A DNA stretch of 23,455 nucleotides from Paraglomus occultum (lineage: Eukaryota > Glomeromycota > Glomeromycetes > Paraglomerales > Paraglomeraceae): the NCBI GenBank assembly GCA_910592205.1, contig CAJVPJ010000499.1, positions 1 to 23,455 on the forward strand, written 5' to 3'. The notes under the pieces are model-generated. The model was not told the DNA's origin. It saw only the letters and a program-made list of their open reading frames with translations, and searched no databases. Position numbers and translations under genes: made by a program. Positions 1 to 11,856 of this stretch are shown here, piece by piece. Position 1 is the first letter of the stretch; every line of letters begins with the position of its first letter.

Positions 1-1044
1 GTTGAAGATCAAACAAGTGTCTGCGGAGGTTAACGAAAACGAGATTCTTCTAGAGAAAAATACTGAAACGGTAAGTGAAGAATTAGAGCTTGATATCTTA
101 AAGCAGTTTGATCATATATTACAAGTTAATTCATACTTTTTCAATCCAACTTAGACAACGACATTGATTCAAAAGTTCAATAACAGAGCAACTTGCATTG
201 GCATAATACCGCGAAGTGCACAGTATGCAAAGGGAGAAGATTATGAAATAAGATTGAATAAAAATGTCGAGAAATTGGAAGACATGACCAATATAAATAT
301 AACAAATGCTATTGTGGTTAGTATAGTTAAGATACATTTATAATTCATGTATCAGATAATAGGTGCCAATGTTGTTGACCCTCTGGTATATTACTGACGT
401 CGCTTTGGTATTTTAACAGCCACTGTTATCTGATCTTCGGAACGAACTCAACAAAGAATACAATGAATTGCAAACAAAGCAGGCTGACCTTGATCATGAG
501 ATACAAAAACAAAAAGATGCAATTGCTACTAAACAAAGTGGATTGGAAGAGATTAGCAGGCAGATTAATGATTTGAATATAGCATACGAAGAAGAAAAAA
601 CGGTAAAAAATCGGTCACTTTTCACATGTTTGCATTATTTCCACGTTTCTATTAATTTACTAAAATGTTAATTAGGCAATGGATCAAGAAGCTGAAACGT
701 CGGCAGAATACCTGAGTACAACGGCGGCTAAATTAAAACACCTGAAAATACATGGAGCAAAATCTCTAACTGAAACGCAACAGGAATATCAGCAAATACA
801 GATCGAGTAAGTTCTATTAGTACGATAATCATATATTTATTTAACTTGCCAAGGTGTATTTACATTTTTATCTGCTAGATGCGATCGAATGGAACTAGAA
901 TATAATTCAAAAATTGAATTAGCGAATAAGCTGTGTGCAGCGATTGAAGAAAATCAACTAAAAATGAGACAACAAATTAGTGAGAGTCTTGGATCATTTA
1001 AAGCAATGACTGAGGCTGAACTTTATTCTGCCTCGAATAAATAA
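1..1044 (+). CDS. NDC80: Kinetochore protein Ndc80 (HEC1), C-terminal part
   Basis: Partial gene, cut by the left edge. Ndc80 pairs with Nuf2 in the outer-kinetochore Ndc80 complex, which couples microtubules to chromosomes; this half is the coiled-coil shaft leading to the Spc24/Spc25 junction. Exons read in one continuous frame: 1-70, 155-316, 420-602, 676-806 and 879-1044 (TAA 1042-1044), about 236 residues. Donors are GTAAGT, GTTAGT, GTAAAA and GTAAGT; acceptors are TTAG, CAG, TTAG and CTAG. The protein is rich in E/K/Q/L heptads. The order of segments (LIQKFNNRA, then a short linker with DYEIRLNKN, then PLLSDLRNELNKEYNEL) follows the layout of Ndc80 after the loop, where a similar linker precedes VPLKELLNETEEEI in the human protein. 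The microtubule-binding CH domain lies outside the window. A different coiled-coil protein is the main alternative; the linker order makes Ndc80 clearly the better fit. Confidence 0.8.
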
Positions 1045-3066
1045 TACTGTTAAATCGCCTATGATTATCAACTATTTAAGCGACCCTGGCGGTCTGGAAC
1101 AAGTTTTGCCACATATATTTAAGAATCATCAAGTCAGAAAAGAGCTGTATCGTCGTCGTCTACTGCGATGGATTTTTTCTTGCAAATAACGCCTCCATAC
1201 CACAAAACTTTAAAAGTCCGGAAAGACAGGGTACGGAATATACAAAATTCAAATCAAAATAATGGACTTTATCAAGCCATATCCGAATAAATAATTACTA
1301 TATATAGGTATAACATTTACGTGTTACCGTTATAATTTCATAACAAATGGAACTCGTCCCAAAGGTTGCTGGTCCCATTACAAGGTTCTGCTATTTATAT
1401 TTTAACCATTATATATAACACACTAACCTGTCGAACGGTGTTTTCCTCATTGCAAGCAGCACTGAGGCAGTAATTATATCCTGCTTTGCATACTGTCAGC
1501 ATGATTCGACCCTGGTGCGATAGTCGGAATATTCAACTCTTAGGATAGTCGGAAATAGTCAACTCTTAGACATGTTTTATAAAACTTCTAGTAATGCTTG
1601 CATGTGAGAAGGTTCTTATATCGCCAAGGTGGATCAACAACCACTTTCTATCTTCAGTTCCATGAGGGGACTTAACCGATTGGGTTTAGTCAAGGCAATT
1701 AAAATAACAAAATCACAGGCATGGGTAATACAGAACGGGACACATTTGTAGGATTACATCAGCCATAGCAATAGAAATTATGAGTAGAATAGCAGAAACT
1801 GGCATGTTTTTAATGATTGTTTTTGGGATTCGTAAAGACTCGTAGATGTTAAACACGAACAATCAACCATAGTGTCAAGCTAGAGGAATGGGAGATGTTC
1901 TCTTGCAAACTTAATATTAATCCAGAACGTGCAGATAAACGCGATTAGTTGTCAAGTGCGTGAATCATTGAATCCCAAATATTTTTGGCATAAAAAGTAT
2001 AATTTAGTTCGTTCAGCAAAGTCCGATGTTCCAAATGCTTGAATGATATACTCGATTCCGTCAAAAGATGTAAAATTTTGATGAACTTGCTATAGGACGA
2101 TTAGTAATGTGAATGGCATATACAAAAAACTATCCGCCAATTTTAATTTTAATGCTATAATACTTGCCTCTCCAGCTGTAAATACAATTATAACGGTGGT
2201 CAAAAGTCGGTCATAATTACCAATGTTTGCAATAATGCCCATCAAACTCGAGTAAGTTTGTATCAATCACAAAACGTTACTAAAAGCATATAGTCAACCA
2301 TTTGTAGAAAGAAACAATATTATTTTAAATCTAAATTATATTATTCATGTTGAAGGACTTTTATAATTAAGATGCTGAGTATCAGAATACCAAGATATCA
2401 TTCTATTACATGTAGAGTTCTATGTGAGGTGATTACTACGCAAGATCACCTTATGATTGTAGCCAGCAAATGATGGTACGTGTCCAATCAAGATAGGATG
2501 AACACGATAAAAAGCCTTGTATACGTGCTATTTTTGAAGACTGTTTGAATAACAAGTCATGCAATACAAGTTGGGGTTTTTTTTGTGTATAACCGCAGGT
2601 TAATTTGTTGGGCAGCTTTCAAGCCCGCAATAGATGCGTTTGAGAGGTCTTTACGCCTACAACGGTAATTTCACCCCGTACAACGATGTAATTAAAGGTA
2701 AAACTACAACGTCACACAGTTTTCATGGATATTACTTCAAGTTCACCATATTTTCAATCCTTTCCGTTCTGTGTTCTTCCGCAGTTTTATGGGAGTTATT
2801 TATCGCGTTATCCTGCGCCGAGCTGCTTTAAAGGACATTTTAAATCAACAAAAGAAAGCCTTAATCTAACAAACTATCTTATCTGTATTTGCTTTAATAT
2901 AGTCGAAACTTTTTGTATATGAACCCCAGTTAATGTGAATAGACTGTAAAGACTTTCTTGAAGCTACATACCTAACAACATTTGTACTACCAACGCTTTT
3001 TTGCTATTCCCCTTTCCATAGCCTTTTCTCTATCTTTTATTAACTTTATCTTGGCACACCAAGTAG
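1045..3066. other. Gene-free interval between NDC80 and GID7
   Basis: About 2 kb of AT-rich DNA with stops in all frames. The only open frames are around 60 codons, and their translations lack domain-like composition. It should hold the NDC80 3' UTR and the promoter and 5' leader of GID7, perhaps including a short first coding exon that I could not identify. A short tandem duplication lies at 1519-1569. I see no RNA gene and no transposon ends. Confidence 0.6.
1519..1569. repeat. 25-bp tandem duplication
   Basis: Two adjacent near-identical copies (1519-1543 and 1544-1569). Both begin GATAGTCGGAA and end CAACTCTTAG, with a small difference in the middle. It lies in noncoding DNA, and I infer no function. 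Confidence 0.7.
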
Positions 3067-6000
3067 CGTGTGCCCATACAACACTCACCCATCCTGGAAC
3101 GCGACTCGCACTCCCGCAGGGCTAGAAGCAGGAGCCATTCCACATCCAGTACTCAGCATTCATCTCCTCTTACTATAGCGAACTCTGCTTCTGCTGCAGT
3201 ATCTACGACCTATTCTAATCCTGCGATCTCAACCGAAGCTTCTGCATCCTACTCTTCACTCTTGACGTCGCCTTTAGATACGAGTCCCGTCTTACATAAC
3301 GACGAAATTCAACGACAGACAAGAAGCGTGCATCGCCGAGACGAGTTTGAAGAGTTTCCCAATAGTAACTCGGACGAAGAACTACACAGGGCGAAACGAC
3401 CAAGAATTGAGGGATTGAATACTGAGGCGAAAATAAATATGCGGATCAATCAGAATGAGAATGGAGTTGGGGGAAGTGCGAATGGTGTTTCGCACGTATC
3501 TAATGGAGATACGAAAGAATGTGCCAATGGACAGGCTGTTATTAAAAAGAATGAAAATTCAAGGAAGAAAGAGCTTGTGAGACTAATTGTGCAGTCTTTG
3601 CAGGATATGGGCTATAGGTGGATATTATATAGTATAATATAATATGTGGACTTTGGTAGACTTGGTTCATAGACGAGGATATCTCTAGCTGGAGGACGTT
3701 GAATGCTAACTCGCATCGATATTATAACTTATTTTGTCTCTAATAATTGATAGTCAATCAGCATCGTTACTTGAGAGAGAATCTGAATGTAAGCTCGAAA
3801 GTCAAGCCGTTGCGCAATTCAGGGAGGGAGTGCTGAAAGGCGATTGGGATCTTGTAGAAAGTCTTTTACCAACGTTGGAATTGGATCAGAGCAAAGATGC
3901 TGTGGTAAAGTTATGGGCTTCTTGTTAGCGTCTGCCATGTGACTTTTTAATATAAAAATATGCTGAACAATTTTTGATAATAGGTCGTTAAGTTTCTGAT
4001 TAGGGAACAAAAATACCTTGAATTATTGGAAACTAGACAATTATGGGAGGCACTTACGGTGTTGAGAGAAGAACTTACTCCACTTAATCATAATATTCCA
4101 CGACGCCATGTGCTTTCTAGGTACATGTCCAGATTATTATTATATACTTTATAATCTTTATATTTTTGATTAGATTTGAGTATTTAGAATTTTTCATTGT
4201 GTTATATAACAAATAGCTATATGATGTGCTCAAGTGCGGAAGACTTAAAGAGAAGAGCGGATTGGGATGGTGCAAAAGGAAACTCACGCCAGAAGTTGTT
4301 ACTGCAACTGCAAAGTGAGTTTTTATGCAATGATCATACCACGACATTTATCGACGTACTTACATTCTGTTACCTACGTAGAATATATTTCCCCGTCAGT
4401 TATGGTTCCAGAACATCGGTTAGAAACGCTTTTAGATCAGGCATTAATGCTGCAAAGAATACAGTGTCTATATCATAATTCGGATGACCATATTACATTA
4501 TATTCGGATCATAATTGCGACAGGTGAGAAAATTATGACACTTTATCTGATATCTATTCACATATAAGTGTATATACGTGTATGAGAATGGTTGTCTTTT
4601 TATGGAATGGTAATCTTGCGCTTATTCTATCAGTAGTAATACAGTGTCAGAATTATACGCTCATATTTCATATAAATGTGTTATAGGTCGCAATTCCCGA
4701 CAGTCACTACCCATATATTTGACCAGCATAAGGATGAAGTGTGGTATGTCGCATTTTCTAATGGTGGAAAATATCTTGCATCGGCTTCAAGAGATAAAAC
4801 TGCTATTGTATGGAGTTTGGAGGTAACTAAATTTGTAACAATTTTGAAAAAAAAGGTAGCAAAGCATTAACTAACGATTTTCTTTACTTCCCATCTTTTT
4901 AATCGACCTTCTCACAGAGTTGGGAGTTGGTTCATATACTTGAGGACCACGAAGACTATGTTTCATTTTTATCATGGTCTCCTGACGATTCAATGCTGTT
5001 GACTTGTGGACAAGATAATCTGTTAAAATTATGGGATACAAAGGTAATAAATTATTGCATAATGGATAGGAACTGGATGACGAGAGTATTGTGGGCTGTG
5101 ATTAATTGAGCGTGCTGCCAATATTTTGCAAAACAGACAGGAAAGTGTCTTATTACAATGTCAGAACATAAGGATGCGGTTACTGCATGTGCATGGCTTC
5201 CCGACGGAAAATCTTTTATCAGCGGGTGCCAGGACAAAGTTACAATATTATGGGTATGTTGTAATATTATCCTATTGAATTATCATTAATTTGCTCTAAC
5301 CAACTTCATATTTTCTCCATATAGAGCCTAGATGGCCATATTCTACATAGATGGACAGGTACACGTCTCATGGATCTCGCGATAAACAAAGAAGGCACTC
5401 GCATGGTGGCTATTTGTCACTCCATGAAAATACATATTTACAATTTAATAACAAAGATGGAAGAGGAGTATGTCGAGAAACTTTTCACATCTATCAATAT
5501 TATGCATTATTGCGCATGGGGCTCATAGAATTTTACTTTTCTAGACCAATTGAAGAGACAGCCCATGTCACATCTGTTTGTTTATCGGATGACTGTAGAT
5601 ATGCTTTGGTGAACCTAGCAACGAGTGTATGTTATGTTTGTGTTATAGTAAAATGACACGTGATTATATGGTTCAAGCATTGACTTTGACCGCTTTACGT
5701 AGGAGATACACCTTTGGGATATTGAAGAAAAACATCTGGTTCGAAAATACTTTGGTCAGAAACAAGGGAAATTTGTCATTAGGTCTTGTTTTGGCGGACT
5801 TGGCCAAGGTTTCGTTGTCAGCGGAAGTGAAGGTGAGTATCCTCGTAAACCAATGCAACTCCGAGTCATTACTTGACTAATATACACATACGGTATGACT
5901 TTTATATTCTAGATTCTAATATCTATGCGTGGAACCGACAACATACTACGCTGCTTGAAGTGTTGTCTGGACATCGTGGAATAGTAAATAGCGTGAATTG

Positions 6001-6189
6001 GAATCCAGTCGACCCTCACATGTTTGCATCGGCCGGTGACGACCACACAATTCGGATGTAAGTGCATTAAAAGATTTTGACAGGACGTGTTCAAGTCAAA
6101 TTTATTGCATATTTTCTGAAAAAATTTCTTATTATAGATGGGGAATATCAGATCCTGCTGACAGAAAGGAGAAGATTACAACGGCATGA
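3067..6189 (+). CDS. GID7: GID7/WDR26-like subunit of the GID/CTLH E3 ubiquitin ligase
   Basis: Predicted WDR26/Gid7 orthologue, a scaffold and substrate-recruiting subunit of the GID/CTLH E3 ligase that in yeast marks gluconeogenic enzymes for degradation. Exons: 3067-3617, 3754-3904, 3984-4120, 4217-4314, 4382-4523, 4687-4822, 4918-5043, 5137-5253, 5325-5467, 5545-5626, 5703-5832, 5913-6057 and 6138-6189 (TGA). Together they give 2010 nt, one frame, about 669 residues. Order of parts: Ser/Thr-rich, probably disordered N-terminus (1-160); LisH (about 164-196, with ELVRLIVQSL and SASLLERESE); CTLH (about 200-265, with FREGVLKGDWD, KYLELLE and ALTVLREELTPL); a helical stretch with HRLETLLDQA and QCLYHN; then WD40 repeats (about 365-660) with WD/WS ends such as TAIVWS, LLKLWD, IHLWD and HTIRIWG. 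These blocks match human WDR26 in order. The start codon is unresolved: TAG at 3064 closes the frame just upstream and the first in-frame ATG is at 3439, so an upstream exon joined near 3067 is likely. Confidence 0.88.
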
Positions 6190-6683
6190 AGTACTTTTCT
6201 GCTATAATTAAAACATCTTCTCACCGAACCTCCCACGCGAACGTACCAATCAATAGACAATTTCAACAATAGGCTGAGTAACTTTTACAAACATTAAAGA
6301 GCATTTACATAATCTATTGATAAATATTCATTACACTTGACAGTTGATTTAATGTTTTCATTTGTACATTCTTCAAGTATTGCTGCAATTATATAACGAA
6401 AATGTAGACTAGAAGATTATCGTGAACGCTGGAAAGTAGTCACGCGAATTAGCCATGCTTGTATGTGAAGAAATAATTTGGAATCATTAGCTTTTGCGGA
6501 AATTGTTAAAAGGTTTTCCTTACATTTTTGGTAACTTCTTTCTTATTATGCCCTTCTCTTTGCTTATTTCTTTCTCCAATAAAGTTGCGTTGTAGATATA
6601 AACTCTCTTTGTAATATTAATGGGCATGGGCTGCGCAATACATGTTGATTTTTTATCAAGATTATATATGTTTGTCTGTTTGT
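6190..6683. other. Convergent 3' ends of GID7 and IMP1
   Basis: About 0.5 kb between the stop codons of two genes pointing at each other. It should hold both 3' UTRs. No open frame or structured element is apparent. Confidence 0.5.
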
Positions 6684-7472
6684 TCACTCTGATTGTTCTT
6701 CAATCGGTACTCGTCCATTTCTTATCCAGGTAGCTCCTGGCCATAGCTAGGGACAAGAGTCAAACAAAACAATTAGCTTGAAGATCTTGTATTATTTAAT
6801 CCAACGACATTTTTTCAGACAAACTTACTCTTGCGAATACCTTGCCGCGAATTAATGCGTATGGCACTGGACCATATTCGCGCGAGTCAGTCGAATTACT
6901 CATATTGTCACCTTGCAACCATACGTGTCCTCGAGGAACCTTACAAAGGATCGTGAATTTTTTTGTGTGTTGATGAATGCAATCAAACGCAATTTTGTAA
7001 ACTCAATAGAACGCTTGACTTACAGTTATGTACCTTCGCTCAAATGCTGTTGGATCGGTGCAAATGATATCACCTGGCTAATAATAATACGGTGTTCAGC
7101 ACATTATTCTTTATGCTTGGGCATAATTTGGTCAACTTACCATTCCAATTACTCGTTTCATTACGGCACGTCTTGGATTCCTTGGCGATATGCACACAAC
7201 CACGTCTCCAGTATCAATATTCATCAAGCGAGGACTTATTCTCTCATATGCCACAATGTCGTTTATTATATTGAAAGTAGGAAGCATGGATGGACCCATG
7301 CACTGTAGATATTGAAAACAACATTAACCTCTATTGTTATGTACGTCGGGTACAGTATTTCTGTTGCAAAACTTACCATGGTAACCGTGCATACATGTTC
7401 TTTGAATAAATGTATACAAGCGGCACCTTTTATGATATTCGTTGTAAATCTGGCCAGGCGTTGGAAGTTCAT
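6684..7472 (-). CDS. IMP1: Mitochondrial inner membrane protease subunit 1 (Imp1, S26 family)
   Basis: Complete gene for the type I signal-peptidase-like protease that removes sorting signals from proteins entering the mitochondrial intermembrane space. It acts from the inner membrane with Imp2. Exons, reading leftward: 7472-7377, 7302-7141, 7077-7024, 6939-6829 and 6746-6684 (TGA 6686-6684). All introns are phase 0 and 63-84 bp, with GTAAG donors; the protein is 161 residues, the usual size for Imp1. The N-terminal 30 residues can form the single membrane anchor. The catalytic serine lies in GPSMLPTF (Ser37), and the general-base lysine in VMKRVIG (Lys81). The C-terminal signature [11 protein letters not shown]...STDSREYGP, followed by LIRGKVFAR, is typical of Imp1/IMMP1L. 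The start at 7472 is the ATG at the head of exon 1. Its promoter faces the ZZ/EF-hand gene across about 0.7 kb. Confidence 0.93.
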
Positions 7473-8180
7473 TTGTTAGTAAATACAACTCGTATGTTGA
7501 TTTAAAGTATCCAATTATATATCTTACCAACAATTGGCGGTTGATGTTTTAAACCAATAGACTTAATTTACTACGGATGATAATGATGTTGGCAGCCAAT
7601 GGTTGAGCAGTGTTCGATAAAAAGAGCACACCAACAGGCTACGTAACCAAGGCCTCTTCCAGCTTTGCTAAACATCACTGATGCTCTCTCCCTTCCCTAA
7701 CACCAATACCAATGCTAATATCTAGAGCGTTATTTGGCGGTTTTTTATTTTATGCGCAAATCAAGAGAATTTGATGAAAATATACAAGTCAGTGTACGGT
7801 GCTCGAATTCATGAAAAGCTTAACTCGCTCCCTGAAAGGAATACGTTCCGTCTGGATAAGGATTATTACCAATTTAGTAAGTAGGTAAGAGGGTCAATTA
7901 CTAATCGCATGAACTAACATTCACACTTTACAGTGGATTCTCAAATTAAATGCCCGAGAGTTGCTCTATTTGCTTTCAATTATCCTTTACACTCTTCTCT
8001 TCACATCTCTCAAAGTGACAGTTTATTTTGATAGCATTTTATACCGTCATTGGCTTTACCAGCACACAATAATGTTCTCTCTAATACTCGTAACAATAAA
8101 TTTTTGTGTAACCGTATTTTAACTTATAATTATCGCGTGACTTTTTTTCTCGTAACGCAAACGTCAGTTAAAAGCGGATA
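7473..8180. promoter_or_regulatory. Divergent promoter interval
   Basis: About 0.7 kb between the start codons of IMP1 (leftward) and the ZZ/EF-hand gene (rightward). Both promoters must lie here. I see AT-rich DNA and pyrimidine-rich stretches, but no binding site I can name with confidence. Confidence 0.4.
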
Positions 8181-9951
8181 ATGTCCGCCAGGAAAAACTC
8201 GCAAGCGCCCGAGTTGATACGGTTACTTCATGGCATTGCGGATGATCAAGCAAGAAGAGGTTCGTAGAGAACAGAAGAGGCAAGGATTAAAGTTGAATAA
8301 ATGGTTGTTAATCACAAGTTTTATAAAGGCATATAATTTGTTGATCTAATTAATCTATTTGATACAGAGGGCTTTGTTCATCGTACGTTGACAGACTTGA
8401 TCAGTGAGAATACGAATGACTATATATTAAAGATGTACTTATATGCTTATAACTAAAGGTGGCATCACATGCAATAATTGCAGTACAGTGAGTTAAAGAC
8501 GTTATTTACATATAACTCTTGGCCTCGTCATCATATTAAGCAAGCTTTCATTTATCATAGACTCCAATTAGAGGTATCCGCTACAAATGTGCTAATTGCG
8601 TAGATTACGACCTATGTGAACAGTGCGAGTCGCAAGAACTTCATTACAGAACACATGTATTCTTGAAAATAAGAATCCCCATTCCACCTTTAGCCAACCC
8701 TCGATCTGCGCTATTACACCCTTTTTATCCTGGTGATTGTAAGTAATGGGTGAGAAATTAACAGACGTGACAGCACCTTGATAGAAGGTTGAAAGACAAG
8801 TAAGAAAGGACCAGAACCTTAATTTACAAATTTAAAAATTCTAATTCAGGGAAACAAATGCCACCATTATCGAGTCCGGATATAGAGTCAATTAGAGAAC
8901 TCGAACGTATCACCCATTGTAAGTCACATTTTTTATTGGCGGTAGCAACGAGACACTTCTTTAGTTAAACATAAACATCTTACCTTTCATGTATTCATGA
9001 CCAGCCGTCGCCTGCGTCCGCGAATATTTTAGCTCGCTCATTTCTCTTACGATTTCAACGTTCCTTATAACTCTCACTAGTCGACTCGGTAGAACTCGAA
9101 GGACTTTGGGAACAATACAAGTCGTTAGCTTCTGCAGAAGACGGTATCGACGGCATAGATAAATCAGGATTTGAAGCATGCCTGGGTCCATTGGGTCTTG
9201 AGGGAAATATCATAGTCGATCGCACATTCCAATGGTTTGATCAGGACAATAACAAATTGATTAATTTTAGAGAATTTGTATGCGGATTGTCGGTATTATG
9301 GAAGGGAACCCTTTCAGAGAAAATTGATTGTAAGTATTGGTGGGGAAGGAAGAAAAGGAAGAAAACGAACGATGAGCCCAGGTTGGATCGGGTTCAATAG
9401 TCTTTGTCAAATATTTGTTGGTGTTGTAATTCCTTGAGAATGCTCGGGAAGACTAATATCTTTTAAAAATTTAGTTGCATTTAAAGGCTACGACATAAAC
9501 AATGAAAAGGCAATTTCTAAACTTGGACTTCGCACCGTGATTAAAGCATACAGCGAAATATCGCGTGTTATGCTTAGTTCAGTGGTTGACATAATTAGTT
9601 CACCCTCTCCTTTTGAACATTATTCCTCACTTTCCCACGATTCGTCTTCCTCGTCATCCAATGAATTTGATTCGTCACCGTTCGACACTCAGTTTGATTT
9701 TATTCCTTCTCTCGAAAGGATGACGATTTCTGGAATAGACGAAATGGTAGAGACATTATTTAGAAAAATTGATGAACATGGAAAAGGGCATATTGACTAC
9801 GAAGATTTTTGCGAATACGCAAAAAAGGACAGTTCTTTGGTTGATTGGTACTCTGCATTGGGCACGTCAGTATTATGAATTTGAGTAGTGGGAGCATCGG
9901 GGTAATTAGCGTCTAACCTTTTCTATTCTTATTGTATGTAGGATTTTCTGA
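8181..9951 (+). CDS. ZZ-type zinc finger and EF-hand calcium-binding protein
   Basis: Predicted 346-residue protein. Exons: 8181-8259, 8368-8403, 8459-8487 (only 29 nt), 8561-8738, 8850-8918, 9081-9329, 9475-9865 and 9942-9951 (TGA). All joints keep phase. A ZZ zinc finger spans about residues 40-90: CNNC, PIRGIRYKCANC, DYDLCEQC, then a His pair in LHYRTH. ZZ fingers usually mediate protein binding. A canonical EF-hand loop lies at 184-195 (D184-x-D186-x-N188, I191, E195). A second loop at 313-324 (DEHGKGHIDYED) has Gly, His and a final Asp and is less typical, so calcium binding there is uncertain. The two hands are separated by a Ser-rich linker (about 255-280) containing six serines in a row. 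No membrane segment or signal peptide is seen. The 3' end is my least certain joint: without the last intron the frame stops at 9876-9878, and a coding-looking segment follows at 10234. Product-level function is unknown; a calcium-responsive adaptor is an inference. Confidence 0.75.
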
Positions 9952-10233
9952 ATTGAAGACTGATTACAATTCAAAATGTCGAAGTAAATTGGAATCCTAT
10001 ATACACTCAATCGAGTTTTCTTTGCAGTACTCGAGGGAACATTTATTATGGCATTTTTCTTTCTCGATACTCTTTTTTGACAATATTGTTTACTTGGAAA
10101 ATGTGAAATGATAATAATTAAATAACAAAAAATTGAGTTTTCTAATGATGTTATTTGGCAACGATGTACGACACTTGAGAGTCGGCTTCCTTTCTTGTTA
10201 CCGATCAAGCTAATTCTCTTACTCACTCTTTCC

Positions 10234-10556
10234 AGATTGTACACAAGAAGGGAGACATATCAGCATTATCCTCCGAAAGTGTTGGGCCCAATTGCGGATT
10301 CTTTCAACCCTGTAATGTACTTGATCAGTTTGCAAGAATTTCTCTATGCGATAGTAGAAAAAGTCAGCAATATCAATAAAACGAAACTGTGGATAGATAA
10401 TAGATCATACGTTTGGGTCAACGAGAACTATAAGGTATATTTATAAGTTCCATTTTCGTGTCGCTACAGCAGATGTATCTGTATGTATATTTTCGCGTCT
10501 GTCGTTCCACTCCCTCATATGCTGATAGTGAATGTCAGGATCAGACTTGTCGATAA
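10234..10556 (+). CDS. Orphan coding-looking exon, unidentified
   Basis: From the acceptor TTTCCAG (ending at 10233) a frame stays open to a donor at 10435 (AAG|GTATAT). The composition is protein-like (YPPKVLGPIADSFNPVMYL, EFLYAIVEKVSN, KLWIDNRSYVWVNENYK). A possible final exon at 10539-10556 adds five codons and a TAA in phase. No family is recognised. It enters in phase 2. It could be an alternative 3' end of the ZZ/EF-hand gene, whose exon ending at 9865 is also phase 2, or a small separate gene. A four-residue start at about 9975 with donor GTAAAT would also fit in phase, but starts almost on top of the upstream stop. I cannot choose between these from sequence alone. Confidence 0.4.
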
Positions 10557-10798
10557 AAATCATTTTTGATTACATTTGCCGACCCGCCAAAGACATTGAA
10601 CCAACATCCCAGAATGAATGTGCATCGATTAACCAAATAGGGAAAGCCAGTCCAAAGTTGGACGTTCTGAGCTCATGTATTTGTACCAAAAATTATAACG
10701 CAATTATAGATTCTTTTTTGACCAACCAATCATAAATTTTACATTTTATCACGATTTTTTATTGGTCGAAGCTAGTACTTTTTACCTTCTATTATGTC

Positions 10799-11230
10799 TT
10801 GTTTTTGGTGCTCGAACAAATGTTAAGTTCGCACTTTCAGAAGAATATCTTTATTTCTTTTTTGTTTTTTCACCGAGTTGTACATCAAAAAAGACTGTGC
10901 CTACTACTCTGCGGCGATCTTTTTTCTAGTATACACATATCGACAGTCATGTTACCATTAACGAATCCTCTCAGCCTGATCATCGAGCCTACGGTGGTGC
11001 CGCGCGCAGTTGCCCTAACTGCTTTCAACGATTCGACTCGGAAACTAATCACTTCTTTTGGTCGTTCTTCCATAGATCCTGGTAATAATAATACACCGCA
11101 TCAGTCTAGCAAGCCAATTGGAGTTTATTTATGTAATCCATCCGTGATTTCATTCTCGGTTGGATTTACTAAGCGTATGGTGCAAAAAGGACGTGAGATA
11201 ATCATGCCTTATAATATTCAGCCTCTGTGA
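10799..11230 (+). other. Open region with two overlapping plausible frames
   Basis: A 143-codon frame is open here, ending at TGA 11228-11230. Its last part (KPIGVYLCNP...VGFTKRMVQKGREI) looks protein-like. In another frame, from about 10931 after TTTTTTCTAG, the translation HIDSHVTINESS...SCPNCFQRFD also looks coding and carries a CPNC pair. I could not join either into a phase-consistent gene with its neighbours. Treat as possible exons of an unresolved gene, or as decayed coding DNA. Confidence 0.25.
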
Positions 11231-11856
11231 GAATGTTGTGATTAACATTCACTTTTCGCCTATGCAATAAAGTCACACAAGCACTGCAAGGCAGTGATCA
11301 GCAAGTGCCCAATCATCGGAGTACTGTGCATTAGCCTATTCCAATTTAATGTCTATCACATTCTCTGCTTATTTTTACAATGTATGCACAAACACACTCC
11401 TACTAATCATCTGACTCTTAAACCCCTTGAGTAAGTCATACGTGATCAACGAGACAATCTCATCACTCTAACCGTTCAATCAATCCCGCTTCCCTTCTTC
11501 GTTCAACCACTTAATCATTCGACCTTTTCCAAGACTCCCGCATTATTACAAACAGGCCTTCAATATTTCAGCACGTACCTGCACATACAATCACCTCTCA
11601 TCGACAACAAGGGTAAATTGCATTTTCACCTTTGACCTTTCTTCGTTCTCCCCTCTTTCTACTTTTGTTATCATTTCTTTATATCATTTCCCTTATTCAC
11701 CCCCATTCAATTTTACATTTTAATTAAATAACTTTATTATTCTAAACTCGCCCTTCTTATTGTTACCGTCCCTATCTCAACTCCAATCCTGTATCCTATT
11801 TTTCGCCTATCCGCTCTTAGATAGTTACATAAATAGAAACGCCAGCACCCACTCAA
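11231..11856. other. Pyrimidine-rich interval upstream of RBR gene
   Basis: About 0.6 kb rich in C and T on the + strand (for example 11480-11800), with no sustained frame. It could be promoter and 5' leader of the RBR gene, or an intron. No motif is called. Confidence 0.35.

Noticed and set aside
2634-2922. Two overlapping 65-codon frames upstream of GID7, one starting at an ATG with a GTAAAA donor
   Set aside because: The donor phase does not match the GID7 entry at 3067, and the translations show no coding character.
6913-7308. 131-codon plus-strand frame
   Set aside because: It lies opposite IMP1 exons 2-4 and crosses their introns; the minus-strand protease motifs explain the region.
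9906-10244. 112-codon minus-strand frame
   Set aside because: Its translation is low in domain-like content; it covers the 3' end of the ZZ/EF-hand gene and following AT-rich DNA, with no splice support.
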